From: Geotrypetes seraphini
Taxonomy: Eukaryota; Chordata; Amphibia; Gymnophiona; Dermophiidae
Length of the DNA: 64,000 nucleotides
Direction of reading: 5' to 3'
Assembly (NCBI RefSeq): GCF_902459505.1
Contig: NC_047085.1
Coordinates: forward strand, 177,291,730 to 177,355,729
A program made the position numbers and the translations under genes. The notes beneath the pieces were generated by a model. It saw nothing but the letters and a program-made list of their open reading frames with translations, was not told the origin of the DNA and did no database searches. Positions 53,915 through 63,989 of this stretch are shown here, piece by piece (position 1 is the stretch's first letter; every line of letters begins with the position of its first letter).

Positions 53915-55648
53915 GATTAATAATAATAATAATTTTTATTCTTATATACCTCCAAAGCCATGAAGTTCGAGGCGGTTTACAACAAGAAGCGCTGGACAAT
54001 CAGCGAAGAAGTCTCAATTCAGAGTCATCAATACAATCTTACATAAGAAAGAAGTGGAAATCTATATAGTTCTTAAGGTACTGGTTGGAATAGAAAAAGC
54101 TATAAAAATTCTTAGTTTACAAATCGATTGAACAAACTCGTTTTGACCAATTTTCTGAAATTGAAGTAGGTTGAAGAGAGCGTGATAACGTTACTCAGCC
54201 AATCGTTCCATTTGCCTGCCTGGAAGGCAAGGGTTCTGTCCAGGAATCTATTGTAGTGGCAGGTCTTTATTGTCGGATAGGTGAATAGGCCTAACAGAAC
54301 TTGCCAGGTTAGGTGTGGGCCTAATAGAACTTGCCAGGTTAAATTGGGAAACTAGATAAGTGGGGGCCAGACCAAATACAGTGGTACCTTGGATTACGAG
54401 CATAATCCATTCCAGGAGCATGCTCGTAATCCAAATTGCTCGTTTATTAAAGCGAGTTTCCCCATAGGAAATAATGGAAACTCGCTTTGATACATCCCCC
54501 CCCAAGCGCTGCTCCCCGCCCCGCTTGCAAAGACCCCCCCTCCACTTGAACCGGAACCTCCCCCCCATGTGAACCGGCCCCCCTGCCCGAACAACTTAAA
54601 CTTATCCCCCCCCCGTCTGGCACCGGCACGCAGGCACAGATCATGCCGGTGCCTAGAAGATCTTCCGGCTTCTGCCTGCCTTGAGCATGCATCTGCGCAT
54701 GCTCAAGGACTTCTAATTCTCCCTCTTGCCGGTGCCAGACGGGGGGAGAGGGGGTAAGTTTAAGTTGTTCGAGCGGGGGGGCTGGTTCGTGCGGGGGGGG
54801 GGGGGGCGGTTCGAGCGAGAGGGCCTTTGCGAGCGGGGAGGGGAGCAATGCCGGTTATCGGGGGGGGGGGGGAGGGGTGTGCTTGCAAATCGAGTCAACA
54901 CTCGGTTTGCGAGTTAAAAGTTTGCTGAGTGTTTGGCTCATCTTGCAAAACACTCGCAAACCGGGTTACTCGCAAACTGAGGTTTGACTGTATTGATTTA
55001 TAACACAGACAGGAGAGCTTAAACAGAATTCACGCCTCCAGGGGCAGCCAATGGAGTTTTTGATAATAGGGGCTTATATGTTCCCATTTCTTCAGCCCAA
55101 AAATCAGTTGAATTGCCGAATTTTGAATGACTCCGAGTCTTAGAATGTTTTTGTTGTTTTTTTTTTTTTTTAAAGATCCTAAGTAAATGATGTTGCAATA
55201 ATCGAGTGTGCTTAAAATGGAAGATTGAACCAGTAAGCGGAAAGATCAAATAATTTTCTGATGGTTCTAAGTTTCCATAGTAACGAGAAGCATTTTTTTA
55301 ACCAATAAATCTGTGTGAGCATTTAGGGTAAGGTGGCGGTCCAGAGTCACTCCTAGAATTTTTATGGAGTTGTCAATAGGGAAGACCTGACCATTCAAGG
55401 AGATCGATGAGTCTTTGATTTTATCGTTAGGACTTGCCAGGAAAAATTTAGTTTTATTTGTGTTGAGCTTCAATTTGAATTCAGCCATCCATAGTTCGAT
55501 TTGCTTTAGAATGGATGATATATGAATCTTTGTTTTGGATGTCAGAGTAGTAAGGGGAATAACTATGGTGATATCATCGGCATAGATATAAAATTTAACT
55601 TTTAAGCTATGTAGTAAATTCCCCAGTGAGATTAGAAAGATTAGAGTC
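53915..55648 (-). mobile_element. L2-type LINE, split by a Tigger-like MITE
   Basis: Minus sense: SLKVKFYIYADDITIVIPL near 55600 (RT catalytic box, ADD), then KLNTNKTKFFLASPNDK and IKILGVTLDRHLTLNAHTDL (55488-55267), a broken LDYCNIIYLGS box at 55200, HWLPLEARILFKLS-like near 55060, then after the MITE FGLAPTYLVSQFNLASS and LFNLLQFQKIGQ, and the tail 'gtaaaccgcctcgaacttca' with (ATT)n near 53920-53935. Frame changes are present. It is 5' truncated within the RT. Confidence 0.9.
54379..54990. mobile_element. Tigger/pogo-like MITE inside an L2
   Basis: CAGTGGTACCTTGGATTACG at the left, ...CAAACTGAGGTTTGACTG at the right, TA on both sides (54377-54378, 54991-54992). Same sub-terminal palindrome as the 16.6 kb copy. 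The middle has long G/C runs and a 'gtctggcaccggca' inverted pair at 54614/54730. Confidence 0.85.
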
Positions 55649-55649
55649 T

Positions 55650-56040
55650 GAATAATCTAAGTTTTGCTCTTTCTAAGTGAAATCTGTTTTTTTATTAAGC
55701 AACAAGCCATAACAAATACAAACAGCAGACAAAAGTATTGGTAATTGTCCCCCCCCAACAAAAGAAAACAGGGCTCCCCACCTCCCAAGAGGCCTGGACT
55801 CTGATGTCCTCTCAGGTTACAAAGAACCCCTGACCCCCAACCCCCCCCAAAGCAGACCCCTCCCCATACCCCCCCATCCCCCCACCCCCTCCCCCAGATC
55901 AGACAGGCGGACTGGAATACAACTGCAGTCTATTCAAGATACTACTACGCACCCTAGGAGACAAACTGTCCAAATAGGGAGTCCAAATATGAACAAAGTC
56001 TCTGCTCCTTCGCCGTGAGGAAGAAGCCAACCACAGCATG
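55650..56040 (-). mobile_element. L1/Tx1-type LINE 3' end
   Basis: On the minus strand FVHIWTPYLDSLSPRVRSSI is a C-terminal box of an L1-group ORF2, followed by a pyrimidine/purine-skewed 3' UTR with C-runs on the plus strand and 'cttaataaaaaaacag' at the end. It is a different family from the L1 at 43 kb. Confidence 0.55.
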
Positions 56041-56042
56041 AT

Positions 56043-56120
56043 AGAAACATAGAAACATGATGGCAGATAAAGGCCAAATGGCCCATCTAGTCTGCCAATC
56101 CGCAGTAACCATTATCTCAG
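56043..56120 (-). repeat. CR1 3' tail scraps
   Basis: 'tagaaacatagaaacatgat' and 'gcccatctagtctgcc' are the antisense 3' end of the CR1 subfamily seen at 10.4 kb; the tail unit is repeated near 56122. Confidence 0.65.
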
Positions 56121-56494
56121 AGAAACATAGAAACATGATATCAGTGTTTAAGCTACAATTTACAGACAAAGAATAGAATCAAACGGCCTTAAGGATGACT
56201 CTTAAAAACAGGAAAGTGACAGTGGATCCCAGAGAGGAGAACATAACAAGGAAAGCACCTCCCTCAAGTAAAAGGGAAAAAAAGGATTAAAGAAAGTCCT
56301 AGAATAGGATTATTAGAAACAAAAGGAAAATGATTTAGTAGTATAATTTATTGACAACATAATAGTAATTAGAGTAGCATTGAATTTGGACACAAGTCCT
56401 TGGACCATACATACAAAAGATTTCACCCTAGCATTGGGGTCCAAACATAAAGATGTTTGGTGTAAGAAAGAAGTCGACAATAATACCATTTTAA

Positions 56495-56820
56495 TAGTTA
56501 AGAACATAAGAATAGCCTTTCTCGGTCAGACCAATGGACCATCAAGCCCAGTAGCCTGTTCTCACGGTGGCCAATCCAGGTCACTAGTACCTGGCCAAAA
56601 CCCAAGGAGTAGCAATATTCCGATCCAGGGCTTTCTCAATGACTATGGACTTTTCCTCCAGGAATTTGTCCAAACCTTTCTTAAAACCAGCTACGCAATC
56701 TGCTCTTACTACAACCTCTGACAATACGTTCCAGAGCTCAACTATTCTCTGAGTGAAAAAAAATATTTCCTCCTATTAGTTTTAAAAGTATTTCCTTGTA
56801 ACTTCATCAAGTTACTTTGT
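56495..56820 (-). mobile_element. CR1 LINE 3' end
   Basis: Antisense 'aagaacataagaatagcctt' tail, then 'tcagaccaatggaccatcaa' and, upstream, the decayed FFFTQ..LWN region. Same subfamily as the plus-strand copy at 41.3-42.1 kb. Confidence 0.75.
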
Positions 56821-56894
56821 CAGTTGTTCACAAGTAAGAATCATTGGCGAACACTAATTCCACTGACTTCTTTAAAAGCATACAAATAATCCCT

Positions 56895-57400
56895 TTGTAT
56901 GTATGTATTTATTTAATTAATTTGTTTTTCTATCCCGTTTTCCCCAAAAAGCTCAGAATGGTTAACATACATAATATACTATATAATTAACAGATTACAA
57001 TACAAGTTTTTATCCTAACATTCTTTAGAATGTTCTAACAAAGCAGGTGTTTTTGTCCTCCTTCATTCACATTCATCCTTTTGTGCCTATCTCTTTAGTA
57101 GTCTCAGTCCCTCAGTGGCAGTGGACCAACAGAATGATTGATTATCAAGTAATAATGCAAAATTCAGACTGATAGATGAGGATTCACAGGATATAAATCA
57201 GAAGGAAAACAATGTAGCTGTCTAACATTTTAAGATCTTTGTAGTATGGATAACAGTAGCTAGCGAAGAGGAAATAAAAGTACATAGTTTATAGTTTATT
57301 ATTTATATTCTGCCTTTAAACAAGGTGGATTACAACCAAACATACACAATTAAAAAAATAGCAAAACAAAACAAACATGTCAAAAAACATCAAAATTGTA
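56895..57400 (-). repeat. Two antisense L2-type tails
   Basis: 'tcccgttttccccaaaaagc' at 56933 and 'tatattctgcctttaaacaa' at 57306 are antisense L2/SINE tails. The bodies are not recognisable. Confidence 0.45.
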
Positions 57401-57419
57401 AAGATTAAAAATATTCTTC

Positions 57420-57655
57420 TCTGAATAAAATGTTTAAGATATTAAGTGAGGGAAGGGGGGAAGGGGGAGGGGAGTGGATATTTTTTGATTATAATTAAAT
57501 TAATTCATCTTTATGAATGATTAAGGAAAAGATTTATTATATTAATTTATAAGAACAAATTATAAGATGTCAGGTGTATTTGAAAGGTAAAATGTTATTT
57601 ATATTGATTGTACTTGATTTGAGTTGTGAAATGAATAAAGTTTTTTGAAAAAAAA
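57420..57655 (+). mobile_element. L1 LINE 3' UTR fragment
   Basis: The G-rich run (gggaagggggaggggagtgg) followed by 'tgaaatgaataaagtttttt' and an A-run matches the layout of the 45.6-45.8 kb L1 3' end. Confidence 0.6.
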
Positions 57656-57751
57656 CCCATCAAAATTGCCAATACATTCAGGCTCATATTAGACTGCGGA
57701 AGATTGCAGGTGATATCCTGCAGTACACAGCGATACCAGAAATTCAATGTA

Positions 57752-58266
57752 CAGTCGACTCTACCTAAGTGCACGTCGGATAAGTGCACGCTCCGGTTAT
57801 CCACACCCTACCACCATGGTCCCGTTTTTTTTTTTACATTAAAGTCAATGGACGTAAACTCCGGATATTTGCACTTCTTATAAGCATACAATCCGCTTAT
57901 GCGACACTGATTTCATAGGTCCCACCTCTATTCTTTCACGTTACATTCACTCCGGTTACATGCAATCACGGGTCCTCTGTATTTATTGCACCACATTTAC
58001 TATCCCCCACCCCCCTCCCCGAAACATCACAGCATCACGAGCCCTCCTAGGCAGTAAGTAGACAGGAGACCCACGCCAGCGCGCTGAGTACTCACCAGCA
58101 TCTTCCTCTAAGCACTGCTTGCTGTTGCCGATATCACCCCAGGTCGCTGGCGATCAAGGCTAAACGACCACCTGACTAAAAAGTGGTACTCCTATTAAGC
58201 GCAAACTCCATTTAAGCGCGCGTGGCGGTCTGGTCCAGAGGCCTTGCACTTAAGCGGGATCGACTG
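57752..58266. mobile_element. Tigger-like TIR element, TA duplication
   Basis: CAGTCGACTCTACCTAAGTG at the left and GCACTTAAGCGGGATCGACTG at the right (20 of its bases: CACTTAAGCGGGATCGACTG). TA on both sides (57750-57751, 58267-58268). Sub-terminal blocks (aagtgcacgtcggataagtg; gttatccacac; ttaagcgc) repeat the same theme. 515 bp, non-coding. Confidence 0.85.
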
Positions 58267-58278
58267 TATAGTCATTCA

Positions 58279-58665
58279 GGCCCATATTCTCAAAGTGCAA
58301 TGAAATCGGCTGGTGCCTGAAAAAAATGGGGCCAATTACATGTCACTCAAACTATGACGCCATTTTGAGAATTGCAGTCTGCATCAAAGATAGGCATCAG
58401 AAATGTACTCTAGGGATTTACAAACCTATATTTCTGGCGCCTGTCTTTAATGCAGAATCATGCGTAGTGGCACTGAATCTCAACTTTGCCCATAATCATT
58501 TTTTTGTAGGTGCCTCGGGGTGCCTACTATTTTTCTTTATTAGCTTTTAATTGGTTTTTACTAGTGTGGTCAATTACCGCACCATTAATAGCCAATTAAA
58601 ACACTTAGGCGCTGTTCTGGCGCCTACAGACACCTTCTGAATGGTGTGTTTTGTGAGTCCGGGCC
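58279..58665. mobile_element. PIF-like MITE, TCA duplication
   Basis: GGCCCATATTCTCAAAGTGC at the left and TTTTGTGAGTCCGGGCC at the right, TCA on both sides (58276-58278, 58666-58668). 387 bp, 'ggcgcct/aggcgc' motifs inside. It lies 10 bp from the previous element's TA. Confidence 0.75.
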
Positions 58666-59150
58666 TCAGTGGCTAACCAGCTAAGTCTGAATGGCCTTTT
58701 AGGCAATTGTCGTTGACCGTAGAACTTAGCCAGTGAGCTGCTGAATATTGGCGGTGACCAGCTATGTCACGTGACAAAGTCAGTGATAGCCAGCTATGTG
58801 CTATTTAGATACTATGAACCATTCCTGACCATCTAAATAGCCTAGTAATTTCAGAAATGGAAACTGCATAGTTCTGCTCAGAACATTCATTGCAGCTCTC
58901 ACTTTATTCATGCAGTTAAAACAAGAACATGGGGGAGCACACTCGAGTGTGGCTGCAGAATGGCTGCATGAGTGAAGAACTCCATGGGCACATCATCCAT
59001 TTTATCATAATTCAAAGAATTATGGGGCTCATAATCAAAAGAGAAAAACGTCCAAAAACCAGTCTAAGTCGGCACTTGGACGAACATTTCTCAAAAATGT
59101 CCAAGCGCCGATAATCAAACCGGGTTTTGGACGTATTTCTAAACGACTTA

Positions 59151-59636
59151 GGCCCTCATATCCTAGTGGGAGACTCAATCCTAAGGCAAGTAGACAGTCA
59201 CGTAGCAGGAGGGAGAGAGGGTCGGCTAGTGACCTGTCTCCCAGGAGCAAGAACTAAGGACATCGTGGACAGAATTGAAAGAATCCTGGAGGGAACAGAG
59301 ACGGAAGAGACAGCAGTGATAGTTCACGTCGGGACGAACGATGTCACCAGGAGAGACTACAACAAGAATGCACTGACCGAACAGTTCAGGATCCTAGGAA
59401 GGAAACTGAAGATGAGGACCCAGAGGATAGCCTTCTCAGAGATCCTGCCAGTACCGAGGGCAGAAACGAAGAGGCAGACAGAACTACAATCAATAAATGC
59501 TTGGATGAGGAGATGGTGTGAGGAAGAGGGATTTCTCTTCGTGAGGAACTGGACAACGTTCTGGGGAAAGAACAAGCTCTACAAGAAGGATGGTCTGCAC
59601 CTGAGCACGGCACCTGAGCAGGAACTAGACAACTAG
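59151..59636 (+). CDS. CR1 ORF1, SGNH esterase domain, 5'-truncated
   Basis: In CR1 elements ORF1 carries a lipase/esterase-like SGNH hydrolase domain whose role in retrotransposition is thought to involve membranes or RNP handling. The frame reads HILVGDSILRQVDSHVAG (block I GDS, serine codon 59175-59177), AVIVHVGTNDVTRRD (block III GTND), and KDGLHLS near the end (Asp 59589-59591, His 59598-59600), then stops at 59636. The catalytic Ser, Asn, Asp and His positions are all present. The N-terminal part (before GDS) is lost at the truncation point, so there is no native start codon; about 160 residues remain. Confidence 0.9.
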   Translation, partial: GPHILVGDSILRQVDSHVAGGREGRLVTCLPGARTKDIVDRIERILEGTETEETAVIVHVGTNDVTRRDYNKNALTEQFRILGRKLKMRTQRIAFSEILPVPRAETKRQTELQSINAWMRRWCEEEGFLFVRNWTTFWGKNKLYKKDGLHLSTAPEQELDN

Positions 59637-59790
59637 CAAATAACATCAGAAGAGCGATAGAGCAAGCTTTAAACTAAATGGAAGGGGAAAGCCGACAGTC
59701 GAACTGATATCGACGGTTCGGGACCCAGTACCCAGTGAAGGTACTGAGGGGGATAAATGCTGGGCAGACACATGTGAACAGCAACAGGTT

Positions 59791-62700
59791 ATGAAACAAC
59801 AAGGGAGACAGATGAAGAGGGAGGAGGACATGATAAACATACTACAAGGGGAAGTCAAAAAGGATCAGGAAGAAGGGAAGGCTCAGGAAGTAGTAAATAC
59901 GAACATGCCACATGGGCGAGGCAATAGAAACATATTACAAAGGGAGGACAAAGGAGATAAAATACAGGAGTTGGCTGGCCAGGAAGAGGACAGAAAGAGG
60001 ACTGAAGCACATGGGAAAACAGCGAGGAAGACTAAATGCCAGGACTTGAACTGCATGTACACTAATGCAAGGAGCCTAAGGAACAAAATGGGAGAATTGG
60101 AAGTCATGGCCAAAAATGAGAACCTAGACATCATAGGGATCATGGAAACATGGTGGAACGAGGAAAACAAATGGGACATAGTACTGCCAGGGTATAAACT
60201 CTACCGAAAAGATAGGAATTATCAGAAGGGAGGCGGAATAGCACTGTACATAAGAGAAACCATTCACTCAACCAGTGTGGATACAGCAGCGGCAAATGGA
60301 CAACTAGAGTCATTGTGGGTTAAAATACCAGGAAAAAACGGATCCAAGATAAAGATGGGACTGATCTACCGTCCACCTGGGCAATTTGAAGCAGTGGATA
60401 CAGAAATGGTAGCCGAACTGAGGAGGGAATGCAAGAACGCCAACACTATAGTTATGGGAGATTTCAACTATCCCGGGATAGACTGGCATCTTGGAAATTC
60501 AAAATGTACGAAGGAAACGGAGTTCCTGGAAGCCGTCCAGGATTGTTTCATGGAACAACTTGTACAGACTCCAACAAGAGGGGCAGCGATCCTGGACCTG
60601 ATCCTCAACGGGCTTAAAGGACCTGCAAAGGGAGTGGAAGTAATGGGACCGCTAGGAAACAGTGACCACAACATGATTCTGTTCCAAGTGGAAGTAGGAT
60701 TACCAAAGGGGAAGAGAACAAAGGGAACAGCGTTTAACTTCAGAAAAGGGAACTATGATGCCATGAGACAAATGGTGAAGAAGAAACTCAGAAACAGCTA
60801 CAAGAAAGCTCTGTCTGTGGAGCAAGCCTGGTCCCTACTCAAGGACACGGTAAGCGAGGCACAACACCTATATGTACCCAGATTTAGGAAAGGAGGCAAA
60901 AAGAATCAGACTAAAGACCCAGCATGGATAAACAATGAAGTAAAGACAGTGATAGGAGACAAGAAAACATCATTTCGGAAGTGGAAGAAGGACAAAACGG
61001 AAGAAAACTGGAAAGAGCACAGGGAGCATCAGAAAGAATGTCACCGAGTGGTCAGAAAAGCCAAGAAAGAATACAAGGAGAGACTAGCCAAGGAAGCAAG
61101 AAACTTTAAACCATTTTTCAGATATGTAAAGGGGAAACAGCCAGCAAGGGAGGAGGTGGGACCCCTGGATGAGGGAGACAAGAAAGGAGTGGTGAAGGAG
61201 GAAAAAGAGGTGGCTGATAGACTAAACAAGTTCTTCGCGTCGGTCTTTACAAAAGAAGACACATCCAGCGTGCCGGAACCAGAAAAAATCTTCAAGGAGG
61301 ATCAGGAGGGTATATTATCATGCATGGAGGTAAGCCTCGAAGCCGTTCTAAGGCAGATAAATAGATTAAAAATCGACAAATCTCCTGGCCCAGATGGGAT
61401 CCACCCGAGGATATTGAAAGAGCTCAGAGACGAAATAGCGGAGTTACTCAGGCATATTTGCAACCTATCCTTAAGATCAGGGATAATCCCGGAAGATTGG
61501 AGGATAGCAAATGTTACACCAATCTTCAAAAAAGGATCGAGAGGCGACCCGGGGAACTATAGACCGGTGAGCTTGACCTCAGTTCCGGGGAAGATGGTCG
61601 AATCATTGATCAGGGAAGGTATCAATGAGCATATAGAAAAAAATAAACTGATGAGATCAAGCCAGCACGGTTTCTATAAAGGACGATCATGCCAAACGAA
61701 TCTACTACATTTCTTTGAGGGGATAAGCAAACATTTGGACCAAGGTAGCCCCATTGACATAGTTTATCTGGATTTCCAAAAAGCCTTTGACAAGGTACCC
61801 CATGAGCGCCTGCTGAAGAAACTGTGGAACCACGGGGTGGAAGGGGACGTCCACAGATGGATCCAAAATTGGCTGATGGATAGGAAGCAGAGGGTAGTAG
61901 TAAAAGGACACTACTCTGACTGGAAAGAGGTCACGAGTGGTGTCCCCCAGGGGTCAGTGTTGGGACCGCTGCTGTTCAATATATTCATTAACGATCTGGA
62001 AACGGGCACGAAATGTGAAGTTATCAAGTTCGCGGACGATACAAAACTCTCCAACAGGGTCAAAACTGTTGAGGAATGCAAAGAACTACAGAGCGACCTG
62101 AACAAACTGTGCGAGTGGGCAAAAAGATGGCAGATGAGCTTCAATGTGGAGAAATGTAAGGTCTTGCACATCGGGAAAGGGAACTCCATGTACAGCTATA
62201 CGATGGGAGGAAGGGAGATGGGGAAAGGCACCCTAGAAAAAGACCTGGGGGTATTGGTGGATACAACAATGAAGCCAGCGGCGCAATGTGCAGCGGCCTC
62301 AAAGAAAGCGAACAGAATGCTGGGCATTATCAAAAAAGGTATCACTACCAGAACGAAGGAGGTCATCCTGCCATTGTATCGAGCAATGGTGCGACCACAT
62401 CTGGAATACTGTGTCCAATACTGGTCGCCGTACCTTAGGAAAGACATGGCGATACTTGAGAGGGTCCAGAGGAGAGCAACTAGGATGATAAAGGGAATGG
62501 AGAACCTTTCATATGCCGAAAGGTTGGACAAACTGGGGCTCTTTACCCTGGAAAAGCGGAGACTGAGAGGAGACATGATACAGACATATAAAATCATGAA
62601 AGGCATAGAGAGGGTGGATAGGGACAGATTCTTCAGACTAGCGGGGACAACAAAAACAAGAGGTCACTCAGAAAAACTGAGAGGGGACAGATTCAAAACG

Positions 62701-62847
62701 AATGCAAGGAAGTTTTTCTTCACTCAGAGGGTGGTGGACACCTGGAACACGCTTCCAAAGGAGGTAATAGGACAGAGTACAATACTGGGTTTCAAAAAGG
62801 GACTGGATGACTTCCTGAAAGAGAAGGGGATTACAGGGTATAGATAG
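59791..62847 (+). CDS. CR1 ORF2: AP endonuclease and reverse transcriptase, intact
   Basis: 1018 codons from ATG at 59791 to TAG at 62845-62847 with no stop. Residues 1-85 are a charged leader. The endonuclease follows: YTNARSLRNKM, METWW with Glu119, MGLIYRPPG, GDFN at 223-226, SDH at 291-293. After a Lys-rich linker the RT has SPGPDGIHPRIL from 531, NYRPVSLTSVPGKMVE, QHGFYKGRSC, YLDFQKAFDKV (Asp661), GVPQGSVLGPLLFNIF from 717, and FADD at 747-750 (Asp749, Asp750). The C-terminus has [31 protein letters not shown] and KFFFTQRVVDTWNTLPKEV. All catalytic residues I know are present, so an active enzyme is possible. It is in a different frame from ORF1, separated by 154 bp. CR1 normally moves its own RNA in cis. 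Confidence 0.97.
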   Translation: MKQQGRQMKREEDMINILQGEVKKDQEEGKAQEVVNTNMPHGRGNRNILQREDKGDKIQELAGQEEDRKRTEAHGKTARKTKCQDLNCMYTNARSLRNKMGELEVMAKNENLDIIGIMETWWNEENKWDIVLPGYKLYRKDRNYQKGGGIALYIRETIHSTSVDTAAANGQLESLWVKIPGKNGSKIKMGLIYRPPGQFEAVDTEMVAELRRECKNANTIVMGDFNYPGIDWHLGNSKCTKETEFLEAVQDCFMEQLVQTPTRGAAILDLILNGLKGPAKGVEVMGPLGNSDHNMILFQVEVGLPKGKRTKGTAFNFRKGNYDAMRQMVKKKLRNSYKKALSVEQAWSLLKDTVSEAQHLYVPRFRKGGKKNQTKDPAWINNEVKTVIGDKKTSFRKWKKDKTEENWKEHREHQKECHRVVRKAKKEYKERLAKEARNFKPFFRYVKGKQPAREEVGPLDEGDKKGVVKEEKEVADRLNKFFASVFTKEDTSSVPEPEKIFKEDQEGILSCMEVSLEAVLRQINRLKIDKSPGPDGIHPRILKELRDEIAELLRHICNLSLRSGIIPEDWRIANVTPIFKKGSRGDPGNYRPVSLTSVPGKMVESLIREGINEHIEKNKLMRSSQHGFYKGRSCQTNLLHFFEGISKHLDQGSPIDIVYLDFQKAFDKVPHERLLKKLWNHGVEGDVHRWIQNWLMDRKQRVVVKGHYSDWKEVTSGVPQGSVLGPLLFNIFINDLETGTKCEVIKFADDTKLSNRVKTVEECKELQSDLNKLCEWAKRWQMSFNVEKCKVLHIGKGNSMYSYTMGGREMGKGTLEKDLGVLVDTTMKPAAQCAAASKKANRMLGIIKKGITTRTKEVILPLYRAMVRPHLEYCVQYWSPYLRKDMAILERVQRRATRMIKGMENLSYAERLDKLGLFTLEKRRLRGDMIQTYKIMKGIERVDRDRFFRLAGTTKTRGHSEKLRGDRFKTNARKFFFTQRVVDTWNTLPKEVIGQSTILGFKKGLDDFLKEKGITGYR

Positions 62848-63015
62848 AAGGTTACACTACAGGACAAAAGCGAAAAGCATATGTGAGTTTTAGGGTAGGA
62901 GCACTATCAGGTCCTGGACCTGAGGGGCCGCCGCGTGAGCGGACTGCCGGGCACGATGGACCTCCGGTCTGACCCGACAGAGGCAAGTCTTATGTTCTTA
63001 TGTTCTTATGTTCTC
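62848..63015 (+). repeat. CR1 3' UTR and terminal microsatellite
   Basis: 'gaggggccgccgcgtgagcg' and 'gatggacctccggtctgacc' precede three ttatgttc units. In CR1 the short 3' UTR is recognised by the RT; the same box occurs at 29.6 kb. Confidence 0.85.
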
Positions 63016-63989
63016 ATAGTGCTGCTCAACGTCCAAAGCTAAACGGGGCGTTTCGGGAAGTGTGTCGAGGGCGGGAGTTGGGCGGGACATGGGCCAGCTT
63101 AGACTTAGTCGTACAGCATGTATAACCAAAAGTGATACAGCCCACGATCGACGGAACTTGGACGTTGTGACTTAGACCATTTGAAACATGGTCTAAGTCA
63201 CAAAAACCCACCTAAACTCACCATATATGCACTGAAAACACATAAAACAGACCCCACACACTACCCCAGTGGTCACCGACCCCCCCCCCCATACAAATTT
63301 TAATCACAACTTTAAAATTCAGCCTCCAGACCATCATCACCTAGCCACCTGGCTTAGGAAAGCCTAGTCGTCCAGCACAGAGGAAGCTTAAGTCATCTTG
63401 GGGGTGGGTTAGGGACCCATAGAGAGGAGGTCCCATGCCCATAAGCCCCTGTAATCACTGCATTGATACTTAAACATGTGCACTGCCCTATACACCCCCA
63501 AAACCCTTTTTTACTGGCATATAAGTGGCTCCTGTAGCCATAAGGGCTATTGGGGTGGTAGATAAGTGGGTCTAGGGAATTCTGGAGGTGGTTTGGGGGG
63601 CTCACCGTCACCTATAAGGGAGCTGTAGTGAGGAGAAGCCATGGCACCCTGTTTGTGAAGTTCACAGCAGTGCCTTATAAGGTACCCCACTATTTAGGTA
63701 CCCTGTCTGGGTGTTCTGTCCATCACTTTTACAGGCCTCTCCCACATCCAACAGGGCTTGTTCTAGATGCTTTGAACTTGGACGGACAGTTGGACGAAAA
63801 TGTGCTTAAAGATCAATGTTTTAGCGGCTTAGACGATCAGATCTTCAGGACGTATAATTGGACGATTTTCGAAAGTCAAAAGACGTTGGACGTCTCTTTC
63901 AAAAATGGGACTTAGGCTCTTTTTGACTTTGGACGACTTGCGAAATGGACGTAAATGGACTTAAGACATCCCTTTCGATTATGCCCCTC
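63016..63989. mobile_element. Right part of the interrupted TIR transposon
   Basis: Continues the element that starts at 59024. Two open frames of 60-95 codons here lack recognisable domains and I reject them as genes. Confidence 0.6.

Larger units (their letters stand above)
59151..63015 (+). mobile_element. Nearly complete CR1 LINE, 3.87 kb
   Basis: The element contains the 3' part of ORF1 (esterase domain), a 154-bp gap, an uninterrupted 1018-codon ORF2, a 168-bp 3' UTR and a terminal microsatellite of ttatgttc units (62989-63015), the usual CR1 end. The 5' end is truncated within ORF1, so this copy lacks its promoter region. Its 3' UTR subfamily also occurs at 29.6 kb. It sits inside the TIR transposon. 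Confidence 0.95.
59024..63989. mobile_element. TIR transposon interrupted by a CR1
   Basis: Left end ggggctcataatcaaaagag and right end (tccctttcgattatgcccc). Its own sequence is 59024-59150 and 63016-63989, about 1.1 kb, with recurrent 'ggacgtt/aacgtcc' motifs and the palindrome 'acttagaccatttgaaacat' (63172-63205). It has no transposase. Flanking duplication not resolved. The 13.5, 24.0 and 40.1 kb elements share the 'cataatc(g/a)aaa' end. Confidence 0.7.

Noticed and set aside
54248-54917. Frames of 60-133 codons
   Set aside because: Composition artefacts of a MITE with long G and C runs inside an L2.
59357-62606. Minus-strand frames of 60-136 codons
   Set aside because: Shadows of the CR1 ORFs on the opposite strand.
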